A stretch of 64,000 nucleotides of DNA from a virus: positions 34,858-98,857 of the IMG/VR virus record IMGVR_UViG_3300009181_000044, one strand, 5' to 3'. The notes beneath the pieces are model-generated. The model saw only the letters and a program-made list of their open reading frames with translations, had not been told where the DNA came from and did not search any database. Shown here one piece after another: positions 51,365 to 57,174 of the stretch; within the stretch, counting starts at the first letter, position 1; the number at the start of each line of letters is the position of its first letter. The position numbers were made by a program, and so were the translations under genes.

Positions 51365-51438
51365 TGGTATCCCGTGAGAGAATCGAACTCCCGCCAAGAG
51401 ATTTGGAGTTTCTTGTGCTACCATTACACCAACGAGAT
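51365..51438 (-). tRNA. tRNA-Trp (CCA)
   Basis: Acceptor ATCTCGT/ACGGGAT, loop CTCCAAA with anticodon CCA, T-loop TTCGATT, CCA end encoded. The anticodon stem has one A-C mismatch, and the discriminator is A rather than the usual bacterial G73. Confidence 0.85.
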
Positions 51439-51439
51439 A

Positions 51440-51619
51440 TTAAGCGTAAAACCACTGCTCATTTTCTTTTATTAAAGCTTGTTCTGTTGTGAGTATATCA
51501 TAGTACTCGTTTTTATCTATACCTGTATTATCAGGATTTTTTGCAAATGTTCGCGCCCAATTTTCGGCAACTACTTCATCTGCTACAGTTTGGGGCCTTT
51601 GTTTTGAACCTTTTGACAT
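51440..51619 (-). CDS. Small conserved phage protein
   Basis: A 59-residue protein starting MSKGSKQRPQTVADEVVAENW, of a small family with a basic KGSxxRP start that is widespread in aquatic phages; function unknown. A perfect AGGAG ribosome-binding site precedes it. It ends 2 nt before tRNA-Trp. Confidence 0.7.
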   Translation of the reverse strand: MSKGSKQRPQTVADEVVAENWARTFAKNPDNTGIDKNEYYDILTTEQALIKENEQWFYA

Positions 51620-51631
51620 AACTTCTCCTAT

Positions 51632-51706
51632 TGGTGGACATAAGTAGATTCGAACTACTGACCTAGGCCGTATGAAGACCGTGCACTACCGCTGTGCTAT
51701 ATGTCC
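51632..51706 (-). tRNA. tRNA with CAT anticodon (Met or Ile2)
   Basis: Acceptor GGACATA/TATGTCC, D-stem GCAC/GTGC, loop TTCATAC with anticodon CAT, T-arm AGTAG/CTACT, A73, CCA encoded. It has none of the initiator marks found in its neighbour at 51768, so elongator Met or Ile2. Confidence 0.87.
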
Positions 51707-51767
51707 TGAATCTGGTTGCACCATTCTCGAAACGATAGGCTGACTACTATCCCTGGCATGGGTTTAT

Positions 51768-51843
51768 TGGTTGCAGTGGCTGGATTCGAACCAGCGATTT
51801 TTGGCTTATGAGACCAAACGGATGACCACTTCCATACACTGCG
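51768..51843 (-). tRNA. Initiator-like tRNA-Met (CAT)
   Basis: Acceptor CGCAGTG/CACTGCA leaves position 1-72 as an unpaired C-A, the hallmark of bacterial tRNA-fMet. The D-stem has a purine-11/pyrimidine-24 pair (G-C), also typical of initiators. The loop is CTCATAA. The anticodon stem has only two of the three conserved G-C pairs (third is T-G). CCA encoded. Confidence 0.85.
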
Positions 51844-51849
51844 ATAAGT

Positions 51850-52011
51850 TTAATAACAAGTATTAAATGTTCTGCGATTTTGATATGCTTGCCAGATTGA
51901 CTCTAGACGTTGTATATCTTTGTGATCTTGAGGATTTGCATCATTCATGAAATCTTCTATCGTGTAAGGTTTGAACACTTCCCTTACACGCTGCATTAAA
52001 TCACTTAGCAT
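51850..52011 (-). CDS. Small hypothetical protein
   Basis: A 53-residue helical protein (MLSDLMQRVREVFKPYTIEDFMN...). Its ATG overlaps the stop of the 52001 gene, and no separate ribosome-binding site is seen, suggesting coupled translation. It ends 7 nt before the initiator-like tRNA. Confidence 0.6.
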   Translation of the reverse strand: MLSDLMQRVREVFKPYTIEDFMNDANPQDHKDIQRLESIWQAYQNRRTFNTCY

Positions 52012-52228
52012 GGGCAACAAAACCATATAGTTTTTGAGCTTGATCTAAGACTTCATCAAAAGTATACATTTTAGGCATATACTCTTTGTAGTCTGACTCA
52101 ACTTTTTGGCCTTGTTTAACCAATTCTTCAAAGGCTCGCTTTGCAAATTGGGTGTTAATTTCGTGTTGTGTTTCAAGGTACTCTTTAGCCATTTCTAGCA
52201 GTTGAGTACGAATTTCAAATGGATTCAT
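52001..52228 (-). CDS. Conserved small phage protein
   Basis: A 75-residue helical protein starting MNPFEIRTQLLEMAKEYLE and containing PKMYTFDEVLDQAQKLYGFV. This pattern is well represented in T4-like cyanophages and pelagiphages, with no known role. Confidence 0.7.
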   Translation of the reverse strand: MNPFEIRTQLLEMAKEYLETQHEINTQFAKRAFEELVKQGQKVESDYKEYMPKMYTFDEVLDQAQKLYGFVAHAK

Positions 52229-52240
52229 AATATTTCCTGT

Positions 52241-52296
52241 GTATTGTGTGTGAAAGAAGGTCGCGTCTTTTAGAGCCTTAACACGACTATGAGGGC
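52241..52296 (-). pseudogene. Possible tRNA-Glu 5'-half remnant
   Basis: On the - strand GCCCTCA-TA-GTC, then a GAC return and a CTTTCAC segment resemble acceptor, D-arm and anticodon loop (TTC) of a tRNA-Glu. The anticodon stem does not pair and there is no T-arm. It lies in the leader of the 52001 gene. Weak evidence. Confidence 0.2.
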
Positions 52297-52301
52297 TAAT
52301 A

Positions 52302-52511
52302 TTATTCTGACTTGCCTAAACGACCCATATCGCCATCATGGGTAATACCCTCGGTAGCGGCTACAATAGTAATTGGCATTAATTCGGTGCTTCCAGGTGC
52401 TAAATCGCCTACATCTGCTCCAGTTTTAGGGTCTTTGACTTCAGCATAGCCTTCGTCATAAGGTACGCCAATAGCTGTTGGTTTTGGCTCTATCATTGCT
52501 TTTGTTTTCAT
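52302..52511 (-). CDS. Small hypothetical protein
   Basis: A 69-residue protein from the ATG at 52511 with AAGGAA upstream (MKTKAMIEPKPTAIGVPYDEG). The region KDPKTGADVGDLAPGSTELM has no known motif. An upstream start would run into tRNA-Ile and is rejected. Confidence 0.6.
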   Translation of the reverse strand: MKTKAMIEPKPTAIGVPYDEGYAEVKDPKTGADVGDLAPGSTELMPITIVAATEGITHDGDMGRLGKSE

Positions 52512-52528
52512 ATAATTCCTTAAAAGTT

Positions 52529-52603
52529 TGGTATCCATGGACAATTCCGAGATGTCGACCTAACGCTTATCAAGCGTTTGCTCTGCCTCTGAGCTACACG
52601 GAT
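52529..52603 (-). tRNA. tRNA-Ile (GAT)
   Basis: Acceptor ATCCGTG/CATGGAT, stem AACGC/GCGTT, loop TTGATAA with anticodon GAT, CCA encoded. The T-arm is degenerate: stem GACAT/TTGTC with loop CTCGGAA. Confidence 0.83.
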
Positions 52604-52608
52604 ATAGT

Positions 52609-52684
52609 TGGTCCTGCCTCGTGGGATCGAACCACGTTCACTGGTTCTTCAAACCAGCGCTATGACCACATCAGCTAAAGCAGG
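52609..52684 (-). tRNA. tRNA-Phe (GAA)
   Basis: Acceptor CCTGCTT/AGGCAGG, stem CTGGT/ACCAG, loop TTGAAGA with anticodon GAA, T-loop TTCGATC, CCA encoded. The 5' end overlaps the last 14 nt of the 52671 CDS. Confidence 0.92.
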
Positions 52685-52889
52685 GATTTTCGTCTTGCCA
52701 CTTCTGAGCCTGATAGCTATTGCAATCAACTCGCCAGGGGCACTGTGAAAGAACAATTGATGAGCAATCGTCCATACCCCAACAACGTGGTGGAATACTT
52801 CCACGTATGGCAATAATTTGTTTTACTACCATGTCGTGACGATTGCTTAGGTTAGCTTGCTTGTCAAGCAGTGTTTGTAAATCTGACAT
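52671..52889 (-). CDS. Small Cys-rich protein
   Basis: A 72-residue protein from the ATG at 52889 with AGAGG upstream. Its C-terminal half carries five Cys (PRCWGMDDCSSIVLSQCPW, then DC and PC), which could bind metal or form disulphides. The TGA stop lies inside the 5' part of tRNA-Phe. Unknown role. Confidence 0.6.
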   Translation of the reverse strand: MSDLQTLLDKQANLSNRHDMVVKQIIAIRGSIPPRCWGMDDCSSIVLSQCPWRVDCNSYQAQKWQDENPCFS

Positions 52890-52901
52890 AAAACCTCTAG
52901 G

Positions 52902-52972
52902 GGTGGCCACTGGGAGTTGAACCCAGACTAAAAGAATCACAATCTCGGGTGCTGCCATTACACTATGACCAC
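52902..52972 (-). tRNA. tRNA-His (GTG), without encoded G-1 or CCA
   Basis: Acceptor GTGGTCA/TGGCCAC, loop TTGTGAT with anticodon GTG, T-arm CTGGG/CCCAG, C73 as for bacterial tRNA-His. The base before position 1 is T, not G, and the 3' end reads CCT, not CCA. Both ends would therefore need completion by enzymes. The anticodon stem is weak. Confidence 0.78.
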
Positions 52973-52986
52973 ACCTAAAAGTTTTA

Positions 52987-53078
52987 TGGCGGAACATATT
53001 GGATTCGAACCAATGGGGCAGCTTTCGCCACCCGCCGGTTTAGCAAACCGGTGCCTTAGACCTCTCGGCCAATGTTCC
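52987..53078 (-). tRNA. tRNA-Ser (GCT)
   Basis: A class II tRNA. Acceptor GGAACAT/ATGTTCC, stem CCGGT/ACCGG, loop TTGCTAA with anticodon GCT, variable arm of ~18 nt, G73, CCA encoded. Confidence 0.94.
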
Positions 53079-53085
53079 ATATAGG

Positions 53086-53146
53086 AACACACTACCTAGT
53101 TTTAACTTTTTGCGTAGGACTTTCGCCTGCAACGTAGTAATGTGTT
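53086..53146 (-). ncRNA. Inter-tRNA structured element
   Basis: AACACACTAC at 53086 pairs with GTAG-TAA-TGTGTT ending at 53146 (10 bp with a 3-nt bulge), enclosing a GNRA-type hairpin (AGGC GAAA GTCCT). It begins right after tRNA-Lys in transcription order and shares arm sequences with the tmRNA leader at 49527. Function unknown. Confidence 0.4.
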
Positions 53147-53152
53147 TTTATA

Positions 53153-53227
53153 TGGTAGAGGCACAGAGAATCGAACTCTGATTTACTGGTTAAAAGCCAG
53201 TTACTTTAGCCGTTAAGTTATGCCTCC
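53153..53227 (-). tRNA. tRNA-Lys (TTT)
   Basis: Acceptor GGAGGCA/TGCCTCT, D-stem ACTT/AAGT, stem ACTGG/CCAGT, loop CTTTTAA with anticodon TTT, T-loop TTCGATT, CCA encoded. Its 5' ten bases encode the end of the 53218 CDS. Confidence 0.93.
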
Positions 53228-53340
53228 AGGCTACGCTTCCATTTACCACGAAGCTGTTTGTGGCTTTTTTTATGCGAACCACTGCCGTTACACTTCTGTA
53301 AAGCTAAGGCAACATGGTTCCGTGGTTTGGGTATCTTCAT
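53218..53340 (-). CDS. Tiny conserved basic phage protein
   Basis: A 40-residue protein (MKIPKPRNHVALALQKCNGS, then GSHKKSHKQLRGKWKRSLEA). Proteins with KPRNxVALA, then a G-x-H-K-K-S-x-K-x-L-R pattern, are found in many phages of Proteobacteria; role unknown. It has a strong AAGGAAG ribosome-binding site. Its TAA stop is provided by the acceptor/D junction of tRNA-Lys. Confidence 0.75.
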   Translation of the reverse strand: MKIPKPRNHVALALQKCNGSGSHKKSHKQLRGKWKRSLEA

Positions 53341-53411
53341 AATACTTCCTTGTTTGGTGGCGGATTTACCTTTACGTCAGTTACTCTGACAACGCCAAGG
53401 CTTAAAACTAT

Positions 53412-53486
53412 TGGTGGACCGAGGGAGGATCGAACTCCCACCCGAGGCTTGCAAAGCCACTGTGCTCCCATTATCACTATCAGCCC
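53412..53486 (-). tRNA. tRNA-Ala (TGC)
   Basis: Acceptor GGGCTGA/TCGGTCC includes the G3-U70 pair, the alanine identity element. Loop TTTGCAA with anticodon TGC, T-arm GGGAG/CTCCC, CCA encoded. One mismatch in the anticodon stem. Confidence 0.92.
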
Positions 53487-53490
53487 ATTT

Positions 53491-53663
53491 TAATGTATAT
53501 ACTATTTACTACCCAAGCCGCTAAGCTTGTGACTCTAGTTTATTGTGTTCATGACGCACGCCTGTACTAGAGTTCAGTCTATACCCTATATCATTACTAG
53601 TAAATATAGGTTTCAAAACTGCAAGGTTCCAAACTAAATTGGCCACGAGCAGTATATACATTA
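53491..53663 (-). ncRNA. Candidate structured RNA in tRNA array
   Basis: A 173-nt interval bounded by a perfect 13-bp inverted repeat (TAATGTATATACT). Inside are four more stems: CCAA/TTGG, CCTATAT/ATATAGG, ACTCTAGT/ACTAGAGT and CAAGC/GCTTG. It lies between tRNA-Ala and tRNA-Pro. A 46-codon frame (53521-53661) also exists but has no ribosome-binding site. No known RNA family is recognised. Confidence 0.45.
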
Positions 53664-53666
53664 AAA

Positions 53667-53740
53667 TGGTCTCAGTGGCAAGAATCGAACTTGCGCTTCA
53701 TGTTCCCAAAACACGGGTGATGCCATTTCACTACACTGAG
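53667..53740 (-). tRNA. tRNA-Pro (TGG)
   Basis: Acceptor CTCAGTG/CACTGAG with C1-G72 as usual for Pro, stem CGTGT/ACATG, loop TTTGGGA with anticodon TGG and G37, T-loop TTCGATT, CCA encoded. Confidence 0.93.
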
Positions 53741-53747
53741 ACTAAAC

Positions 53748-53975
53748 TTATTTTGTTTTTTGTGGAAAAACTACTTTTGTTTCTTCTTTTTTGATTTCTG
53801 TATCTGCAAATCTACCTGTACCTAAGTTCCAACTATCTTCGGTAAACACCTTAACAGGTTTCCAGAATTTATGTATAATATTGTTAATTGCACAAATTCC
53901 AGCAACAATAACAATAAATCCTGCAACTACTAAAACTCCACCTGCTAAAAAGGTTGATGCTATATCTATATCCAT
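53748..53975 (-). CDS. Small membrane protein
   Basis: A 75-residue protein. One transmembrane helix (residues ~8-32, FLAGGVLVVAGFIVIVAGICAI at its core) is followed by a charged cytoplasmic or periplasmic tail (FTEDSWNLGTGRFADTEIKKEE). It ends 7 nt before tRNA-Pro. Unknown function. Confidence 0.65.
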   Translation of the reverse strand: MDIDIASTFLAGGVLVVAGFIVIVAGICAINNIIHKFWKPVKVFTEDSWNLGTGRFADTEIKKEETKVVFPQKTK

Positions 53976-53976
53976 A

Positions 53977-54978
53977 CTAAGTCCTTAAAAGTTGTTGTGA
54001 CGCTATGTTTTTTTCTTTTGATTCACACATTATATCAGACACTGACCTAAATGTCAAGGCCCAAGTATTTACTGCCTGATTCCAGTAAAGATCACTATGA
54101 GCACGTAATTTAGTGCTAGTAAAACCCATTGACTTTAATGCAGCTAAGTCAGGTTTTGTTAGAGGATCATGATCTACAAGCACATCTTCGCGTGACACTG
54201 AGTAGTGAATTACAGGACGAACACCGCGCCATGATTCTGCTACAGCTTGTACTCTGTCGTCGTCAGGCTCAATGTATTCGCCTGTTGCAATCCAGTGATG
54301 ATGAATGTCTAGCACTAGTGCACAGTCGTGCATAAGCTCAAGGGAACTATCAAGACCCCAGGTATACTCAGCATTTTCAATGGTTAAGCAATTGCGGGCT
54401 TCGGGACTCAGCTTTTTTAAAGCAGCTTGAATTCCAGCAGGTCCGCGTTTACCGCCGATATGTACGTTGCACTTAAAGTCTTGAAATTGCTTACCATAGC
54501 CCATATATCTAATAAGGTCACAGTGGTACTCAAACTCAAGGATACTGCGATCAACAATTCCATCATTTTCACTCGCTAAAACGCAAAATTGACCTGGGTG
54601 GAAACTAAGTCGCACATCCAGGCTACGGGCTAGTTCACCAATCTTTGAAAGATTGGTTTCTAGAAATTGTACTACATCGGGTTCAAAATAAAACCACATC
54701 CAGTCATCATGTGTGTAGGCCGTCAGTAGATCCGAGGAGATACGGAACATACGTTGGCTTCGATCTAGACGACCTACCCACACAATTTGGTTATAGAGCG
54801 CACTCATGTTATGGCCCATCAAGTCCCAGAGACGAGCAACGGCTACGTCTTTAGTTTGCTTGTTGAGCCAAGTTATGGTTGTGCCCTTAGTATTCAATTT
54901 AGGGTCGGCAACGCCTTCGGACTTTTGAATCTTACAGGCAAAGCCAACACGAGAAATAGTTTGGTCAAAGCTATACAT
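53977..54978 (-). CDS. uvdE: UV-damage endonuclease (UvdE-like)
   Basis: A 333-residue TIM-barrel nuclease. Family features are RVGFACKI at the N-terminus, LSFHPGQFCVL near 130, NVHIGGKRG, LTIENAEYTW, LVLDIHHHW and VIHYSVSRED, which place the metal-binding His, Glu and Asp. It incises 5' to UV photoproducts, which suits a phage of sunlit water. The ATG at 54978 starts 1 nt after the preceding stop. Confidence 0.92.
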   Translation of the reverse strand: MYSFDQTISRVGFACKIQKSEGVADPKLNTKGTTITWLNKQTKDVAVARLWDLMGHNMSALYNQIVWVGRLDRSQRMFRISSDLLTAYTHDDWMWFYFEPDVVQFLETNLSKIGELARSLDVRLSFHPGQFCVLASENDGIVDRSILEFEYHCDLIRYMGYGKQFQDFKCNVHIGGKRGPAGIQAALKKLSPEARNCLTIENAEYTWGLDSSLELMHDCALVLDIHHHWIATGEYIEPDDDRVQAVAESWRGVRPVIHYSVSREDVLVDHDPLTKPDLAALKSMGFTSTKLRAHSDLYWNQAVNTWALTFRSVSDIMCESKEKNIASQQLLRT

Positions 54979-54979
54979 T

Positions 54980-55339
54980 TTATTGCCAAGTTTTATGTGC
55001 TTCAGCAACGTGCTCAAGACCATCATATTCTACAATATGCCAGTCTATGTTATCAGGAATCTCAACAATTTTAATACTGGCATAGTGTCCATTAGCAGCT
55101 TCGCCCAGCTGTTCAATAACCGCAATCAAGTCAGGGTCATTGCGATCACGATAAAAGTCGTAATGATTAATATAAGTAGCGTCTGAGTGTGGACGGCCTG
55201 CCAGGTAATAGTCACTACCTCTCCAGGCTTTTTCAGTGTCTACTACCTCAAATGCAATGTTTTTGCGTGTAAGCAGTGCTTCAAACGCTTGATCGCTAAT
55301 GCCAAATCCGCCAAAATCTGTGTTAATTGCTATTTTCAT
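54980..55339 (-). CDS. Conserved phage hypothetical protein
   Basis: A 119-residue protein starting MKIAINTDFGGFGISDQAFEALL, a signature of a widespread phage family without a known function (MKIAIN.xxGGFGLS). Its stop is 1 nt from the uvdE start, so the two are coupled. The middle has RGSDYYLAGRPHSDATYINH. Confidence 0.7.
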   Translation of the reverse strand: MKIAINTDFGGFGISDQAFEALLTRKNIAFEVVDTEKAWRGSDYYLAGRPHSDATYINHYDFYRDRNDPDLIAVIEQLGEAANGHYASIKIVEIPDNIDWHIVEYDGLEHVAEAHKTWQ

Positions 55340-55359
55340 TTTGTGTGCTTTATGTTAAG

Positions 55360-55443
55360 TGGTACCCCAGAGGAGACTCGAACTCCTACGCCTTGCGACA
55401 TTGGCTTCTAAGACCAACGTGTCTACCATTCCACCACCAGGGC
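55360..55443 (-). tRNA. tRNA-Leu (TAG)
   Basis: A class II tRNA. Acceptor GCCCTGG/CTGGGGT (three wobble pairs), stem TTGGT/GCCAA, loop CTTAGAA with anticodon TAG, long variable arm, T-loop TTCGAGT, CCA encoded. Confidence 0.92.
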
Positions 55444-55448
55444 TTTGA

Positions 55449-55646
55449 TTATTGTGTTTGTTTATATATTTTAATTGCGTCAGCATCTAGGGATGCATAT
55501 ACACGAAATTTGTCTCGGCCAACCTTGTCGTAGAATTCGGCAGTAATTGTTTCAAGATGCTCTAGTTGTTCGATTGTGATTAAATTACAAGCAATATATC
55601 TGCTCATAAAAGCATCAATTAAAAATTCTCGTGTATACGCACTCAT
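55449..55646 (-). CDS. Small hypothetical protein
   Basis: A 65-residue protein (MSAYTREFLIDAFMSRYIACN, then VYASLDADAIKIYKQTQ), helical with no metal site. Proteins with this compact form occur in phages of several Proteobacteria. Preceded by GGAG and a promoter at 55670. Confidence 0.65.
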   Translation of the reverse strand: MSAYTREFLIDAFMSRYIACNLITIEQLEHLETITAEFYDKVGRDKFRVYASLDADAIKIYKQTQ

Positions 55647-55669
55647 ATTATTTCTCCAAATCAGACTAT

Positions 55670-55699
55670 ATTATAGCCTGATTTAAGGACTTAATGCAA
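55670..55699 (-). promoter_or_regulatory. Sigma70 promoter
   Basis: TTGCAT and TATAAT separated by 18 bp on the - strand, between tRNA-Arg(TCT) and the 55449 gene. It also covers tRNA-Leu(TAG) further downstream. Confidence 0.7.
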
Positions 55700-55713
55700 G
55701 TCTATAATTTTAT

Positions 55714-55788
55714 TGGTCCGGCGTAAGGGAATCGAACCCCTATTCGCACTTTAGAAGAATGCTGTCCTATCCATTGAACGAACGCCAG
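55714..55788 (-). tRNA. tRNA-Arg (TCT)
   Basis: Acceptor CTGGCGT/ACGCCGG, stem GCATT/AGTGC, loop CTTCTAA with anticodon TCT reading AGA/AGG, T-loop TTCGATT, CCA encoded. It is the first RNA of the cluster in transcription order. Confidence 0.93.
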
Positions 55789-55792
55789 AAGA

Positions 55793-56215
55793 TTAATAGC
55801 CTAGTGGCTTAAATAATTGTGCTTCAAAGAAACTTTGTAGTTCAGGAGCCATGTACTCAAAGTTGTCTGGAATACTAAGCACAACTTGTTTTTGTTCAAT
55901 CTGTTCTAGAAGGTCTTTGTGACCTACAAAATTGCTTTCCAACTGCCACAAGTTTTCTTTGTTAACAAATACAATCTTGTCAGCCCAGTTAATTAGGTTA
56001 GCGCTACAAGGTACTAACGCATAGTTAAAATTTGAGCCACATGAGCGACTGTTGATACCATGTTTGACAGCGAGTGCAGCGCCGGTTGGGCTTCGCAAGA
56101 GACCAGCGCTGCACACAAAAAGCCAACGAGAACGGCTAGTTTGATATGGGTTGCTGTATGGGGCATTAGTTTGAAAGATTGCGGCATTTTTTGTTCCAGC
56201 GCTAAATTCTTGCAT
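55793..56215 (-). CDS. Low-molecular-weight tyrosine phosphatase-like protein
   Basis: A 140-residue protein. FVCSAGLLRSPTGAALAV fits the CX5R(S/T) phosphate-binding loop of LMW-PTP. The Asp general acid near the C-terminus (FEYMAPELQ region) is less clear. ATG at 56215; an extended start would add 15 residues. It might dephosphorylate host or phage proteins; activity is uncertain. Confidence 0.7.
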   Translation of the reverse strand: MQEFSAGTKNAAIFQTNAPYSNPYQTSRSRWLFVCSAGLLRSPTGAALAVKHGINSRSCGSNFNYALVPCSANLINWADKIVFVNKENLWQLESNFVGHKDLLEQIEQKQVVLSIPDNFEYMAPELQSFFEAQLFKPLGY

Positions 56216-56240
56216 TTTGTTCTCTTTGTTTAAAATATTA

Positions 56241-56269
56241 TTATACACTATTGTAAACAATTAAACAAA
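56241..56269 (-). promoter_or_regulatory. Sigma70 promoter
   Basis: TTGTTT, 17 bp and TATAAT on the - strand, upstream of the phosphatase-like gene and tRNA-Arg(TCT). Confidence 0.7.
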
Positions 56270-56276
56270 TTGATTT

Positions 56277-56510
56277 TTATAATCCTGCAATTTGTTCACA
56301 GACTTTACATATAGGATTACCATCTAAGTCTTCAATAGGCTTAGTTGTCCAAATATTGCAGTGTGAACACTGATCTATGTGCTGTTGCAGCAGATCGTAA
56401 TCTAGTCTATCAGTGTCTATGTTAGCATCCGCACACAGCTGTGCCAGGCTTTTTCGCGTACCATTTAAAAGTTTAGTTAACTCTAGGTACTGGGGGTTTA
56501 TATCTGTCAT
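56277..56510 (-). CDS. Small zinc-ribbon protein
   Basis: A 77-residue protein. Cys at CSHC and at CKVC (C-terminal) form a likely four-Cys zinc site, preceded by a helix-rich N-terminus (LNGTRKSLAQLCADANID) that could be a degenerate DNA-binding domain. Overlaps the upstream gene by 38 nt. Unknown function. Confidence 0.6.
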   Translation of the reverse strand: MTDINPQYLELTKLLNGTRKSLAQLCADANIDTDRLDYDLLQQHIDQCSHCNIWTTKPIEDLDGNPICKVCEQIAGL

Positions 56511-56907
56511 CTAGGTGTTGGTGAGTTTTCTCAAACTCCAGTAAAAACATAATGCAGCAAGCTGCATGAGCAAGGTGTGACAATCCTGACTCAGGGTCTT
56601 TGTCTTCACCATCATTAAAAGCTGTAATATGTCTCATGGCTGCACTTAAGGGTCGTGACCACGTAAACCCATCACGCCAGTTGTGTGCGGCGTACTTTTG
56701 TGCACCAAATGCTAATACAGCTGCTGTTTGGTTCATGGCTTCAGTACTTAGTAGGTGAAGCGGTAATTTGTTTTCGTCAAACTTTATGGCAGTTGCTGCT
56801 AGTTTGCCAACTATAGCTTCAAGTTCAAGTTGTTGTTTGATTTCAGGATAATCATCCAAGGTGCTTCCACCGCCATGATCACCATATTGTTCGTCTAGTT
56901 TAGGCAT
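56473..56907 (-). CDS. dATP/dGTP diphosphohydrolase-like protein (DUF5664 type)
   Basis: A 144-residue all-alpha protein. KFDENKLPLHLL is followed by VLAFGAQKYAAHNWRDG, AAMRHITAFNDGEDKDPESG and LSHLAHAACCIMFLLEF, the pattern of phage MazG/DUF5664 NTP-pyrophosphohydrolases. It probably hydrolyses purine deoxynucleotides or modified NTPs and joins dUTPase, RNR and ThyX in pool control. Confidence 0.75.
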   Translation of the reverse strand: MPKLDEQYGDHGGGSTLDDYPEIKQQLELEAIVGKLAATAIKFDENKLPLHLLSTEAMNQTAAVLAFGAQKYAAHNWRDGFTWSRPLSAAMRHITAFNDGEDKDPESGLSHLAHAACCIMFLLEFEKTHQHLDDRYKPPVPRVN

Positions 56908-56938
56908 ATTAAAAGTAGTATTATAAGGTTAAGTATAT

Positions 56939-56967
56939 ATTATACCCTAAATCCAAATATTTTTCAA
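56939..56967 (-). promoter_or_regulatory. Sigma70 promoter
   Basis: TTGAAA, 17 bp and TATAAT on the - strand, upstream of the diphosphohydrolase-like gene. Confidence 0.82.
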
Positions 56968-56969
56968 CT

Positions 56970-57155
56970 TTATTTTTGCTTTGGTTTTAGCAAAGCAGGT
57001 AATTCAGCTTTTGTCTTTATTTGTTTTAATAACTCTGGATTAATACTTAAATTATCAGGATTTATACCTTTTTCTTTGCAGTGTTTATAATACACTGGTA
57101 AAAGAGTGTCTAGGATTAAAACTTCTAATTGCCTGATATAGCTTATATTTGACAT
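56970..57155 (-). CDS. Small hypothetical protein
   Basis: A 61-residue protein from the ATG at 57155 (MSNISYIRQLEVLILDTLLP), Lys-rich in the C-terminal half (TKAELPALLKPKQK). It is driven by the promoter at 57175. No motif is recognised. Confidence 0.6.
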   Translation of the reverse strand: MSNISYIRQLEVLILDTLLPVYYKHCKEKGINPDNLSINPELLKQIKTKAELPALLKPKQK

Positions 57156-57174
57156 GGTGTACCTCGTAACGACT

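Noticed and set aside
51708-51767. Apparent tRNA 3' end (TTTCGAGA...GCAACCA) between two CAT tRNAs
   Set aside because: Only 59 nt are available, the T-stem has mismatches and no matching 5' acceptor strand or anticodon arm exists.
53521-53661. 46-codon protein frame within the structured RNA
   Set aside because: No ribosome-binding site, and the region is better explained by nested inverted repeats; kept as an alternative only.
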